NCBI GenBank assembly: GCA_934481345.1 | Contig: CAKSPF010000012.1 | Coordinates: forward strand, 1 to 48,966 | Direction: 5' to 3' | DNA from: an uncultured Clostridia bacterium | Lineage (GTDB): Bacteria; Bacillota; Clostridia; UMGS1810 | Length of the DNA stretch: 48,966 nt | Shown: positions 1-9,178 of the stretch, piece after piece | Layout: each line of letters opens with the position of its first letter | Numbering within the stretch: the first letter of the stretch is position 1 | The notes under the pieces: generated by a model | The model's database searches: none | What the model saw: the letters and a program-made list of their open reading frames with translations, nothing else | Told to the model about the DNA's origin: nothing | Translations under genes and position numbers: made by a program

Positions 1-357
1 GCCGATGAGGAACTGGGCGGCTGCGACAGAATACGCATTATCGAACCGCTGGACGTTCTGGATTTTCACAATTTCCTCGCACGCAGCTTTATGATTCTGA
101 CAGACAGCGGCGGAATACAGGAGGAAGCGCCGAGCCTCGGAAAACCTGTTCTTGTAATGCGTGACACTACGGAAAGACCGGAGGGAATCGCAGCAGGCAC
201 GCTGAAGCTTGTGGGAACAGAGGAAGAGGTTATTTACAAGAATTTTAAGGAGCTGCTTGAAAACAAAGAGGCATATAATGCGATGGCACACGCAAGCAAC
301 CCATACGGCGACGGCTTTGCGTGCAAGAGAATTGCCGACATTCTGTGCGGAGAATGA
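1..357 (+). CDS. wecB: UDP-N-acetylglucosamine 2-epimerase, C-terminal part (5' end outside window)
   Basis: The reading frame is open from base 1 and ends at TGA 355-357, giving the last 118 residues. The family interconverts UDP-GlcNAc and UDP-ManNAc in the cytoplasm and feeds surface polysaccharide synthesis. The hallmark motif TDSGGIQEEAPSLGKPVL is followed by the ERPEG motif, both diagnostic of the non-hydrolysing epimerase C-terminal Rossmann domain that binds UDP. The family is usually about 370 residues, so roughly two thirds lies upstream of the window. It is followed by about 200 bp without a gene and then by a new promoter, so it probably ends its own transcription unit. Family assignment is secure; the gene symbol (wecB versus mnaA) is only a naming choice. 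Confidence 0.93.
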   Translation, partial: ADEELGGCDRIRIIEPLDVLDFHNFLARSFMILTDSGGIQEEAPSLGKPVLVMRDTTERPEGIAAGTLKLVGTEEEVIYKNFKELLENKEAYNAMAHASNPYGDGFACKRIADILCGE

Positions 358-440
358 AATCGGGGCAGAGTCTGAATACAGCCCGGATTGAGGGGCAAAA
401 AAAGTAATGCGAAGAAAAAATAACTAATGTTAAATAAATA

Positions 441-492
441 CAACAAAGTTTATTTGTTGAATATTGACAAAAGCAGATATTATCATTAAAAT
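441..492 (+). promoter_or_regulatory. Sigma-A type promoter with adjacent inverted repeat, upstream of the 555 gene
   Basis: TTGACA at 464-469 and TAAAAT at 487-492 are separated by 17 bp, a near-consensus housekeeping promoter. Just upstream of the -35 box is a perfect 7-bp inverted repeat, CAACAAA (441-447) and TTTGTTG (453-459), with a 5-bp spacer, which could be a regulator site. The predicted transcript would start near 499. The rest of the 358-554 gap holds no recognisable gene. Confidence 0.6.
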
Positions 493-554
493 TATACTTA
501 GACAGAATGTCATGAAAATGACGCTCTCAGTGTTGATTTAAAGGAGAGAAAGAG

Positions 555-3431
555 TTGAAAAAGCTATTTCGGACAACAAGTATAATGATAATATCTGCTT
601 TGCTTATGGGCGGATTTCCCAAAGCCTCGGCGGCAGAGGTGAGCTATACGGACGGCGCAAAGCCTGCCGGCATATCGCTTGAAGGCTCTGCATCGAATGT
701 GGTGTGGAAGGTTTCGGACGAGGTTGTGCACAGGGGTAACTATTCGGTATTTGTAGGCGCTTCGGACGCAGGCGAATACGACGAGGAGTCGGCTCTGGTG
801 TTCCCGTTTGCAAAGACGCTCACACCCGGCACTGCATACAGGCTTTCGTTCTATACATACCGCGGAACGGAGGACAAGCAGGGCGATGGCGGCGGAGTAT
901 TCGGCACGGCAGAGCTCAGCAACGGACAAGTCCTTGCAGACAGCGACATGACATTTTACCTTTCGGACAATGTGACAAAGGGTGAAATGGTGTATTTCGG
1001 TCAGCTTTCGCAGGCACAGGAAACGGACGTATGGGCAAAGACGACAGTGGACTTTACTCCGACGTCGAACGTTACGGGCGTGAAGCTTATTACCTGGAAC
1101 GGCGCGCGCTACTTTGACGACATATGCGTATATGAACTGAGCGGCGATACCGAAACGGGCAGAAACCTTGTGATGAACGGCGGCTGCGAAACGGCGCTGG
1201 GATTTGAAAAGGCGCAGTTTCCGACAGGCTGGCTCGGAATTATAAATCAGCAAAATGACAACAGTGTGGACTTTACAAACCCGAACGGCGTACAGTCTAC
1301 CGCGATGGACGCTCACTCGGGCAAGAGGTCTATGTTTATAAATATAAGCGCATCTCTTTCAAAAGCGGGAAGCACGGGAAGATTTACCGTGGACCTTACC
1401 GAGAAGCTCAAGGCAAACACAAAGTATAAGCTTGAATACTGGCAGAAAAATACAAGAGGCGACAGCTATGCGCCTATATGGGGCGGACTTGCGGCGCAGT
1501 ACCCGAATTACATAGTGCCGAATCTTATCACATGGAAGCCGGACGCAAACAGTCCCGACGGAATTATAAAGTACGATGTAACGGAAAACAACTGGAGAAA
1601 GCAGGAGGTAACCTGGAACAATAAAACCGAGCGCACCGCCATAGGCTTCGTGTTCTGGGACGCCGTATCCGTATTGATAGACGACGTGAAGCTCTATGAG
1701 CTGGACTCAAGCGGAAACGTTGTAAAGGAAGTATTTGTTCCGAACGGCGACTTTGAATTATACAATGATTTCTACGAAGTGCCCAAGGGCGACGCAACGA
1801 ACAGCAACTGGTCGGCGCAGCTGCACGGCATCACGGGCTCGGCGGACGATTATGTGCGTTTTGAGGAAGTGGAGGAAGGCAACTTTGCAATGCACATAAG
1901 ATACAATAAGCGCTCAAAAGGAAACGTATTTCTGGAGTTTGGAAGCACCTCCGTTGCACAGATGCAAAAGGACAAATGGTATTCTGTGGAATATGACGTG
2001 AAGCAGTGTACCGCATGGGGACCGCAGACAATCAGGATATTCCCGTTTAAGCTGTGGGACTACACGACGTATTTCGACCCCGAATACATCACAAACCTTG
2101 CAAACTGCGTGTCGGTAACGTACAATAACGGTTGGTACCACGTTAAAAAATCGTTTATATCTCGGGTTGACGGAGCACAGAGGTTTACTATTCTGCTCCA
2201 GGACGTGGGCGACGCGGTATTTGACAACATCAAGGTGTACTCTCATGACAACCCGAATGTAAATCTTGTAAAGGACGGAGATTTCTCCGAAACGAAGGCG
2301 AAGGTCTATAACAGAAAAGACCTCGCGAACGTTACGGCTTATCCCGTAAAGAGCGGAAATGCCGTAAATATTTCATGGACTAATGCACACAACACTATAG
2401 AGAATGCAGAGGTATACCTTGACGGCATACGCCAAGCGGTAAACGTAAACTGCGACAGCGACGCATTCAATGAAGTGTACATAGACTCTCTTACACCCGG
2501 GCAGACCTATGAGGTGCTTGTAAAGGCGGAAATAGGCGGAGCGGAAAAGGAATACAGAGATACCGTGACAGTGCTTGACCCGGAGGACGCGCCGTACACC
2601 GAGCTTGACTATGCCGACTTTGGTCTTGACGGCTATCGCTCGGACGTATGGAAAAGCTATGTAAGGGACGGCGACGGCTATGCCAATGCCAAGGTAAGCC
2701 TGGCGGCAGACGGCGATAATGCTTACGCACAGATAAAGGGCAACATGAACGTATGCAAAAAGGACACCTATGCAGGCATTGAGCAGACTGTAAAGGGGCT
2801 TGACTCAAAGAAGTCATACAAGCTGAAATTCCGCGCAAAGTCGGACTGTTCCTCCAAGCTGCATGTGATAAGCGACATAAGAAAGACCTTCGGCAACAAA
2901 AACGCAAACTACATAATACGCTCTGTACAGCTCACCGATGAATGGGCGGATTACGAGGCGGTATTTGACTACAGTGCGGACGGCAGAAGCGGAAGCTTTG
3001 ATTCGAGATACCTGATAATTGCCGACAAAATCGCAGGAAGCGCGGACATAGACGACATTGAGCTGTATGAGGTAAATGGCGGCAGTGCCGAAAACCTCAT
3101 TGCTGACGGAAAATTTGACGGTGAAGAAAATGTTATTTTCGGCGAGCCTGTCATCACAAAGGACGGCAAGGAAATCACTTCCCTTTCTCCGGGCAGTATA
3201 AACATAGCCGTTGACGCGGAAAACTCCGAAAACATGACAATAGTTATTGCCGTGTACAAGGACGGTGCGCTTTGCAGCATCAGCTTTATGGAGAAAAACG
3301 GCGCCGAAAGCGAAAAATACGACACAAGCATTACTATCCCCGATGAGGAGGGTACGTTTACCGCAAAGGTTATGTACTGGAACCGCCTGTCGGGCGTATC
3401 TCCGCTCAGGACGGCGTTTGGCATAAAATAA
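555..3431 (+). CDS. Secreted multidomain carbohydrate-binding protein
   Basis: The 958-residue product starts at TTG 555, chosen because AAGGAGAG (541-548) sits just upstream and the start gives a clear signal peptide (basic MKKLFR, hydrophobic stretch, cleavage near ASA-AE). The body holds at least three copies of a beta-sandwich unit that begin with phrases such as NLVMNGGCE, VFVPNGDFE and NLVKDGDFSE. This is the CBM4_9-like galactose-binding fold pattern common in secreted glycan-binding proteins. A fibronectin type III-like segment (around residues 590-680) follows, then a fourth sandwich. The last ~75 residues (IVIAVYKDGALCSI ... AKVMYWNRLSGVSPLRTAF) form a terminal domain that recurs in other proteins of this window. 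No catalytic motif was recognised. The next gene starts 17 bp downstream, so it heads an operon with two SGNH hydrolases. Confidence 0.8.
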   Translation: MKKLFRTTSIMIISALLMGGFPKASAAEVSYTDGAKPAGISLEGSASNVVWKVSDEVVHRGNYSVFVGASDAGEYDEESALVFPFAKTLTPGTAYRLSFYTYRGTEDKQGDGGGVFGTAELSNGQVLADSDMTFYLSDNVTKGEMVYFGQLSQAQETDVWAKTTVDFTPTSNVTGVKLITWNGARYFDDICVYELSGDTETGRNLVMNGGCETALGFEKAQFPTGWLGIINQQNDNSVDFTNPNGVQSTAMDAHSGKRSMFINISASLSKAGSTGRFTVDLTEKLKANTKYKLEYWQKNTRGDSYAPIWGGLAAQYPNYIVPNLITWKPDANSPDGIIKYDVTENNWRKQEVTWNNKTERTAIGFVFWDAVSVLIDDVKLYELDSSGNVVKEVFVPNGDFELYNDFYEVPKGDATNSNWSAQLHGITGSADDYVRFEEVEEGNFAMHIRYNKRSKGNVFLEFGSTSVAQMQKDKWYSVEYDVKQCTAWGPQTIRIFPFKLWDYTTYFDPEYITNLANCVSVTYNNGWYHVKKSFISRVDGAQRFTILLQDVGDAVFDNIKVYSHDNPNVNLVKDGDFSETKAKVYNRKDLANVTAYPVKSGNAVNISWTNAHNTIENAEVYLDGIRQAVNVNCDSDAFNEVYIDSLTPGQTYEVLVKAEIGGAEKEYRDTVTVLDPEDAPYTELDYADFGLDGYRSDVWKSYVRDGDGYANAKVSLAADGDNAYAQIKGNMNVCKKDTYAGIEQTVKGLDSKKSYKLKFRAKSDCSSKLHVISDIRKTFGNKNANYIIRSVQLTDEWADYEAVFDYSADGRSGSFDSRYLIIADKIAGSADIDDIELYEVNGGSAENLIADGKFDGEENVIFGEPVITKDGKEITSLSPGSINIAVDAENSENMTIVIAVYKDGALCSISFMEKNGAESEKYDTSITIPDEEGTFTAKVMYWNRLSGVSPLRTAFGIK

Positions 3432-3447
3432 GGAGGGACAAGGGAAT

Positions 3448-5013
3448 ATGATAAATATAAAACATCTTTTGTGCTGTCTGCTTTCGGTAACGGTTATGAT
3501 GTCATTTTCGGTTACCGCTTTTGCGGCGGACACGGTTTTGTCAAATAGTGAATTTCTGGATATTCTGTCGGGATATGTGTACTTCACGACCGATACCGAC
3601 GGATATATAGATATGCAGACATTTACGCCGGAGCAGCAGAAATACTACATAAGCAAGGGCGAGTTTTTCAGACAGTTTGTGGAAACAGAGCAGACTATGA
3701 TAAGCTTCGACACAAATTCGGGATATTTTTCGTTTGAATACATAACCGAGAAATCAACCGGTGCGCTGGACGTATATGTGGACGGCGAATGTAAGGTTAC
3801 AAAGGGTGCGGCAGCTCTCGGGAGCAGCGGCACATACAAATACACTTTAGACGGCGCAAATCACCGTATAGACGTTTATCTGCCCAGAGGCGGCATGAAA
3901 GTGAGAAATTTCACCTATCAGTCCGGCTGCTATGTAAAGCCGCTTAAGCGCGTGAAAGCAATGTTCTACGGCGACTCTATAACCTACGGTTACGGGCACG
4001 ACAGATTTTCCATAGACTATGTGAGCAGGCTGTCAAGGCTTATGAACTATGAGTTCGTGGACTACGGCGTAGGCGGCTACTGGTTTGAGGGCGGACATGT
4101 GCTTCCGCAGAGCGAGTTTGAACCGGACGTGATATTCGTTGCATACGGCGCAAACGACACAAGCATCATGAAAGGCCTCGAGGACAGAATAACGGCATTT
4201 ATGGATAATTTAAGAAAGCTGTATCCAACGCAGAAGGTATATGTTCTGACGCCTATATGGGCATGCGACAGCACTGTAAGAATACAAAACATTCAGGCGG
4301 TAAGAGACACCGTGGCGGATTTGTGTTCGTCTGCGGCATACGGCGATGTGACGGTAATAAACGGGCTTGCTCTCGTGCCGAACGACGCGTCATACTTCCT
4401 TGACGGAGTTCATCCGAATGTAGAGGGCAACAGGCTGTATGCGGACAATCTCGCAGAATATGTAGCTCCTGTTGCCAAAATTACGGATGTATCCGTTGAC
4501 AATGCCGCCGGGCTGATTTCCTGGAGCGTTTCGCAGGACGGAAAATACAGCGGAGCATATGTCTACAGAATGAAAGAAAACGGCAAATTCAAGAGAGTTG
4601 CGGATATTTCGGACGCTATGCAGTATGAATTTGACAAACCGGGGATATATGTGGTAAAATACAAAAACGGCGACAAATACATATCCGAGGAGGATTTGAT
4701 ATACGCCGAACCGGAGGACACACTTACCCTTACCGTATCGGAGGGCAAAATCGATACTGCATCTGCAAAGTGCAGGGTTACATACAAAAACAACTATCCG
4801 TGCTTTGCAAAAGCGGTGATATGCGTTGAGGTGCTTGACAAAGACGGCAGGACAGTGAGCAGTCATTTCCGCTCTGTGGGAATAGACAAAAACGCCGAAA
4901 AGAGCTTTCTGGTATCTCTCGGCGCAAAGGGTGCGGCAAGCATAAGAGTATCGGCTGTCGATACCCGCAAAAGCTCAAATGCGGTAGCAAAGGAAGTTGT
5001 TCTTGGTAAATAA
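3448..5013 (+). CDS. Secreted SGNH/GDSL-family esterase
   Basis: The 521-residue protein has a signal peptide (residues 1-26, cleavage after AFAA) and a strong ribosome site (AAGGAGGG, 3431-3438) before ATG 3448. An N-terminal beta-sandwich (about 30-165) precedes an SGNH hydrolase domain with block I GDSIT (Ser177), block III GAND (Asn236) and block V DGVHPN (Asp319, His322). The nucleophile and the Asp/His pair are therefore all present. The layout, a small beta domain before SGNH, resembles carbohydrate acetylesterases of the CE2/GDSL type. The C-terminal ~180 residues are an Fn3-like module and another beta-rich module. It probably removes acetyl groups from polysaccharide outside the cell. 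The exact substrate cannot be read from sequence. Confidence 0.85.
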   Translation: MINIKHLLCCLLSVTVMMSFSVTAFAADTVLSNSEFLDILSGYVYFTTDTDGYIDMQTFTPEQQKYYISKGEFFRQFVETEQTMISFDTNSGYFSFEYITEKSTGALDVYVDGECKVTKGAAALGSSGTYKYTLDGANHRIDVYLPRGGMKVRNFTYQSGCYVKPLKRVKAMFYGDSITYGYGHDRFSIDYVSRLSRLMNYEFVDYGVGGYWFEGGHVLPQSEFEPDVIFVAYGANDTSIMKGLEDRITAFMDNLRKLYPTQKVYVLTPIWACDSTVRIQNIQAVRDTVADLCSSAAYGDVTVINGLALVPNDASYFLDGVHPNVEGNRLYADNLAEYVAPVAKITDVSVDNAAGLISWSVSQDGKYSGAYVYRMKENGKFKRVADISDAMQYEFDKPGIYVVKYKNGDKYISEEDLIYAEPEDTLTLTVSEGKIDTASAKCRVTYKNNYPCFAKAVICVEVLDKDGRTVSSHFRSVGIDKNAEKSFLVSLGAKGAASIRVSAVDTRKSSNAVAKEVVLGK

Positions 5014-5045
5014 TATACATCAAAATTAACATGAGGTGACATTAA

Positions 5046-5672
5046 ATGAAAAAAGTATTGTTTCAGGGAGATTCGATAACAGACTGGTATCGCGACAGAG
5101 GGCGCGACGACATTCTCGGCTCAAACTATCCTACAATGGTTGCAGGCGAGATAGGGCTTAAATACCCCGGTGAATATGAGTTTGTAAACCGCGGAGTAAG
5201 CGGCGACAGGAGTATTGACGTGCTGGCAAGGGTACGCAGGGATATAATCGCCTTAAAGCCCGACATTATGAGCATGCTCATAGGAGTAAATGACGTGTGG
5301 CACAGGCTGGAGTGGGACAACGGCACAACTCCCGAAAGATATGAGAAATACTACAACATGATCATAGAGGAAGTCAAAGAAAGCCTTCCGGACATAAAGC
5401 TTATGATTTTGGAGCCGTTTATATTAAACGGTACCGTGGCGGAAAAGGACCCCGAGGGATATATCGGCGGAGTTCACACTCTTGCAGGCATTGCAAAAAG
5501 AGTGGCAGAGGAAAACGGAGCTGTTTTCATACCGCTTCAGGGAAAATTTGATGAAATGCTTAAATACGCACCGGCTGAATACTGGAGCTATGACGGCGTT
5601 CATCCGACTGCTTCCGGACACTGCATCATAAAGAACGCATGGATAGAAGCATTTGAAAAACATATTCGCTAA
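5046..5672 (+). CDS. Cytoplasmic SGNH/GDSL-family esterase
   Basis: A 208-residue single-domain SGNH hydrolase with GDSIT (Ser10), GVNDVW (Asn82) and DGVHPT (Asp183, His186), a complete catalytic set. No signal peptide is present, so it should act in the cytoplasm, unlike its secreted neighbour. GAGGTGAC lies 6-13 bp before ATG 5046. It resembles the rhamnogalacturonan acetylesterase / TesA-like branch in length and motif spacing. With the secreted esterase upstream, the pair suggests deacetylation both before and after import of an acetylated glycan. It is the last gene of the operon, followed by a strong terminator. Confidence 0.85.
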   Translation: MKKVLFQGDSITDWYRDRGRDDILGSNYPTMVAGEIGLKYPGEYEFVNRGVSGDRSIDVLARVRRDIIALKPDIMSMLIGVNDVWHRLEWDNGTTPERYEKYYNMIIEEVKESLPDIKLMILEPFILNGTVAEKDPEGYIGGVHTLAGIAKRVAEENGAVFIPLQGKFDEMLKYAPAEYWSYDGVHPTASGHCIIKNAWIEAFEKHIR

Positions 5673-5702
5673 CCCCATCTAATTAATATGCATAAAAACA
5701 AG

Positions 5703-5750
5703 CACTCTGCGGCAAAGCGGTTTTATACCGTTTTGCCGCAGAGTGTTTTT
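5703..5750 (+). terminator. Rho-independent terminator after the SGNH operon
   Basis: An 18-bp stem (5703-5720 with 5728-5745, one G-U pair) with a 7-nt loop is followed by TTTTT at 5746-5750. Confidence 0.9.
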
Positions 5751-5855
5751 GCACATTTTTGATATTTTTGTGCATTTTTCAGCGAGAAAAGCTCATAAAA
5801 TGTTGTTATTATGAAGTTGAATTATTAAACGGGAAACCGGGCGGAGGGATTTGAG

Positions 5856-7628
5856 ATGTTAAACAGAAAAAAGCTTTCGGCGGATTTATGCGTCATAGGC
5901 GCAGGCATGGCGGGAATATGCGCCGCCGTTGCCGCGGCAAGAGAGGGAATAAAGGTAGTGCTCATGCACGAAAGGCCTGTCCCCGGCGGAAATGCTTCGT
6001 CGGAAATCAGAATGTGGGTATGCGGAGCACAGGGCAAAAACAACCGCGAAACGGGCATATTGGAGGAAATAATGCTTGAAAACCTATACAGAAATCCGAC
6101 CAAAAACTATTATATATGGGACACGGTTTTGTATGACTTTGTAATCCGCGAAAAAAACATTACCCTGCTTTTAAACTGCACCTGCATGGACGCAAAGACC
6201 GAGAAGGGAGATTTTGCGGACGGCAGAGATACGAGGATAATCAGCGTTACGGGCTATCAGCTCACAACGCAGACCTTCATTGACGTCGAGGCGAAGTTTT
6301 ACAGCGACTGCTCGGGCGACAGTATTCTCGCACCGCTCACCGGCGCGCACTTTAAAATCGGCAGAGAGAGCCGCGGCGACTTCGGCGAGGATACGCATGT
6401 GGAAAAGGCAGACGGCTTCACTATGGGCATGAGCTGTCTGCTTCAGGGCAGGCAGACGGACCGCAGGGTGAAATTCACTCCGCCTGAGTGGAGCACTAAG
6501 CTTAAGGATGAAGAGGTAAAACGGCGCGGAACGGACATATATAACAATTATGAGAATTTCTGGTATCTGGAGCTTGGAGGAAACAAAAATACAATAGACG
6601 ACACCGAGGAAATCACCTCAGACCTGATAAAGCTCTCGGTGGGAATGTGGGATTACATAAAAAATTCGGGCAAAATGGACGCGGACAACTGGGATTTGGA
6701 GTTTCTCGGATTCCTTGCAGGCAAGCGCGAGTCGCGCAGAATGACGGGAGAATATACGGTAACGCAAAAGGATATATCGGGAAATGTGATATTTGACGAC
6801 ACTGTGGCATACGGCGGCTGGCCGCTCGACGACCACTTCCCGATGGGATTTTATCACGCAGGCGCGCCGAACACCGACGTCAAAACCCCTGCGCCGTATA
6901 CACTGCCGTACCGTGCGCTGTATTCGGAAAATGTGGAAAATCTGTTCTTTGCCGGCAGAAACATCAGCATGACGCACATGGCAATGAGCAGTATACGGGT
7001 TATGGCGACCTGTGCTCTGCTCGGTCAGGCGGTAGGCGCTGCGGCGGCACTCGGTACCAAGTATTCACTTACGCCGAACGGAGTTTACCGCGAGAAAATC
7101 GAAAAGCTTCAGCAAATTCTGATGAACAGCGACTGCTTTTTGCCGTACAAAAAGAGGGAAATATCCCCCGTTTGTGTGCAAAACGCGCCGTATGCGAAGC
7201 TCTGCGACGGCATTGACAGACCGAACCGCATATACGGAGATGAAAGCTGCGGAATTTCCGTCAAAAACGGCACGGAGATTAAATATGAGTCAAAAGACGC
7301 ATTTGATGTAAAGGCGGTGCATGTAGTTTTTGACAGCGATTTAAACCGCGACACGCTAAACGGCGATTACTGCGAGAGAGCGCACTCCATGCGCTGCAAC
7401 GTGCTCCTCGGCAGCCCCGTTATGAATATGCCAAAAACCCTTTGCAGGGAATTTAAACTCACCGTAACCGACGCAGACGGCAATGTGAGCACAACAAACG
7501 TTACCGAAAACCGCACGAGAGAATATGACATTCCCGTGAATAAAAAGGTACGCTCTGTGTCGCTTGCTCCCGTTTCAAACTGGGGCGGTACGGAGGAAAC
7601 AAACGTGTTTTCATTTGATTTCAGATAA
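5856..7628 (+). CDS. FAD-dependent oxidoreductase (FAD_oxidored family)
   Basis: The 590-residue protein begins with a dinucleotide-binding Rossmann motif, CVIGAGMAGICAAVAAAREG, then VVLMHERPVPGGNASSE, the typical FAD-dependent oxidoreductase N-terminus found in secreted-glycan loci of Bacteroidetes and Firmicutes. The second FAD-contacting motif is near residues 360-390 (ENLFFAGRNIS ... SSIRVMATCALLGQAVG). The C-terminal ~150 residues look like a beta-sandwich. No signal peptide is seen. The start at ATG 5856 is preceded by GGCGGAGGG. It is monocistronic between two terminators. Substrate unknown; its place between esterases and a sugar importer suggests oxidation of a sugar or sugar-acid intermediate, which is inference only. 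Confidence 0.82.
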   Translation: MLNRKKLSADLCVIGAGMAGICAAVAAAREGIKVVLMHERPVPGGNASSEIRMWVCGAQGKNNRETGILEEIMLENLYRNPTKNYYIWDTVLYDFVIREKNITLLLNCTCMDAKTEKGDFADGRDTRIISVTGYQLTTQTFIDVEAKFYSDCSGDSILAPLTGAHFKIGRESRGDFGEDTHVEKADGFTMGMSCLLQGRQTDRRVKFTPPEWSTKLKDEEVKRRGTDIYNNYENFWYLELGGNKNTIDDTEEITSDLIKLSVGMWDYIKNSGKMDADNWDLEFLGFLAGKRESRRMTGEYTVTQKDISGNVIFDDTVAYGGWPLDDHFPMGFYHAGAPNTDVKTPAPYTLPYRALYSENVENLFFAGRNISMTHMAMSSIRVMATCALLGQAVGAAAALGTKYSLTPNGVYREKIEKLQQILMNSDCFLPYKKREISPVCVQNAPYAKLCDGIDRPNRIYGDESCGISVKNGTEIKYESKDAFDVKAVHVVFDSDLNRDTLNGDYCERAHSMRCNVLLGSPVMNMPKTLCREFKLTVTDADGNVSTTNVTENRTREYDIPVNKKVRSVSLAPVSNWGGTEETNVFSFDFR

Positions 7629-7637
7629 TAGTTAAAA

Positions 7638-7673
7638 AACAGTCATAACCAAAACGGTTACGGCTGTTTTTTT
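7638..7673 (+). terminator. Rho-independent terminator after FAD oxidoreductase
   Basis: Imperfect 13-bp stem, 7638-7650 with 7655-7667 (one A-C mismatch), loop of 4 nt, followed by a T run to 7673. Confidence 0.75.
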
Positions 7674-7720
7674 ATGGTTATTATTTTTTTATATAACTGC
7701 GGTGTTATAAAAGATAACCC

Positions 7721-7736
7721 TGCAAAACTCTTTGCA
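7721..7736 (+). promoter_or_regulatory. Inverted repeat upstream of sugar-importer operon (candidate operator)
   Basis: TGCAAA (7721-7726) and TTTGCA (7731-7736) form a perfect 6-bp inverted repeat with a 4-bp spacer, about 50 bp before the GTG start of the solute-binding protein. The position suits a regulator site near the promoter. No clean -35/-10 pair was found beside it, so the promoter itself is not placed. Confidence 0.35.
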
Positions 7737-7786
7737 AAGATGTTAAAATATATATGAAATAAAAATTAAACAGGGGGTTACATATC

Positions 7787-9148
7787 GTGAAAAAAGTGAT
7801 TTCATTAGTAACAATTATTGCATTGGCAGTAACGGTGTTTGCCGGCTGCGGCAAGCAGACGGCTGACGACGGATTTACGGAAATCGTCATGTGGTCAAGC
7901 GATTCGCATGCCAAAAACTCCATGGAAAAGCTTGCGGACAAATTTAACAAGACAATCGGCAAAGAAAATAAAGTAAAATTCACATGGGTGCTCAAGGACG
8001 GCGGCAGCCAGGAGCTTGAAGTCGCTCTCCAGAACGGCAAGGAGCCGGATCTTTTCGGCTGTACGCTGCTCAGCAAATTTGCGGAGAACAAATACATAAT
8101 GCCGCTGGAGGATATACCGCAGCTTGCGGACACAGTGGCAAAGAACAGTGATATAAAGGTTGAACGCCAGAATGTGTACGGCGGAAAGCTGTATCTCATT
8201 CCCGTTACCGCAACGGTATACGGTCTGGCATACAACAAGGATATGTTTAAAAAGGCAGGCATAGTGGACGAAAAGGGCGAGGCAAAACCGCCGAAAACAA
8301 TCAGCGAGGTGCGCGAGGACGCAAAGAAGCTGACCGACGCTTCAAAGCAGAAGTACGGAATTATATTACCCGGAAAATGGGCGGCATGGTTCGGCTGTGA
8401 AATACAGAACACCTCTCTCCAGCTTACAGGCTCGCTCGGATATAACTTCCAAGAGGGTAAATTCGACTGGAACGGCTTAAAGCCTATGATGAACCTTATG
8501 CTCAACCTCAAAAAAGACGGCTCGGTATATCCGGGTATGGAGGGCATAGACAACGACCCTGCAAGAGCACGTTTCTCCGAGGGCAATATCGGTATGAAAT
8601 TTGCCGTTTCCTGGGATGTGGGCGTATGGAACGACCAGTTCCCGGCAAAATGCGACTGGGGAATTGCACCTCTGCCGGTAGCGGATGACGGAGAGCAGTA
8701 TTATCAGCTCAAGGCTCCCGGATTTTCTACCTGCATAAGCAAGAGAAACTATGACGAAAAGGGCGGCGACGCAGTATCGCTGGTATACAACTGGCTCTAC
8801 AGCGATGAGGTAATGCAGAGATTGTATGAGGAATGTGTATACATGCCGTGGAGAACGGATATTATAGAAAAATCCAGTCTGAAGGACGCAAAGAAAGGCT
8901 GGGAGGACTTTGGTAAAATCGTTTCGATTTCGGCAGCAGTTCCGCCGTCAATGCCTTCCGACACATCTGCATACGAGTCTGCGTCGGCAGATTTCTTAAA
9001 CAGAGTATGGACAGGGAAAATAAGCGTGGATAAGTGGATTGAGGAGAGAAACAAAATATCCGCCGAGGGAGTGGAGCAGTACAGAAAGCTTCATCCGGAC
9101 GAGGATTATTCGGACAGAGTATATCCCGATTTCAATATCCAAAGATAA
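7787..9148 (+). CDS. ABC sugar importer, extracellular solute-binding lipoprotein (CUT1 type)
   Basis: The 453-residue protein starts at GTG 7787 behind CAGGGGG (7771-7777). A lipoprotein signal peptide ends in VFAGC, so Cys21 would be lipidated and the protein tethered to the outer membrane face. The body follows the family 1 solute-binding protein pattern (EIVMWSSDSHAKNSMEKLADKF; VYGLAYNKDMFKKAGI; ARFSEGNIGMKFAVSWD), which binds oligosaccharides. Two permease genes follow at once, making a CUT1-type importer. No ATPase gene is nearby; Firmicute CUT1 importers commonly share an MsmK-type ATPase encoded elsewhere. The substrate is presumably an oligosaccharide released by the hydrolases of this locus. 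Confidence 0.93.
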   Translation: MKKVISLVTIIALAVTVFAGCGKQTADDGFTEIVMWSSDSHAKNSMEKLADKFNKTIGKENKVKFTWVLKDGGSQELEVALQNGKEPDLFGCTLLSKFAENKYIMPLEDIPQLADTVAKNSDIKVERQNVYGGKLYLIPVTATVYGLAYNKDMFKKAGIVDEKGEAKPPKTISEVREDAKKLTDASKQKYGIILPGKWAAWFGCEIQNTSLQLTGSLGYNFQEGKFDWNGLKPMMNLMLNLKKDGSVYPGMEGIDNDPARARFSEGNIGMKFAVSWDVGVWNDQFPAKCDWGIAPLPVADDGEQYYQLKAPGFSTCISKRNYDEKGGDAVSLVYNWLYSDEVMQRLYEECVYMPWRTDIIEKSSLKDAKKGWEDFGKIVSISAAVPPSMPSDTSAYESASADFLNRVWTGKISVDKWIEERNKISAEGVEQYRKLHPDEDYSDRVYPDFNIQR

Positions 9149-9178
9149 TTTCACATTCTGATAGCAAAGGGCGGTTTT

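Noticed and set aside
564..1316. 250-codon open frame on the minus strand inside the first secreted-protein gene
   Set aside because: It is antisense to a gene with signal peptide and domain repeats; its translation is rich in Cys/Arg/His without domain pattern.
2814..3587. 257-codon minus-strand frame
   Set aside because: It spans the end of one real gene and the start of another with clear ribosome sites; composition is typical of a shadow frame.
7705..8586. 293-codon minus-strand frame
   Set aside because: It lies opposite the solute-binding protein, whose lipobox and family motifs are clear.
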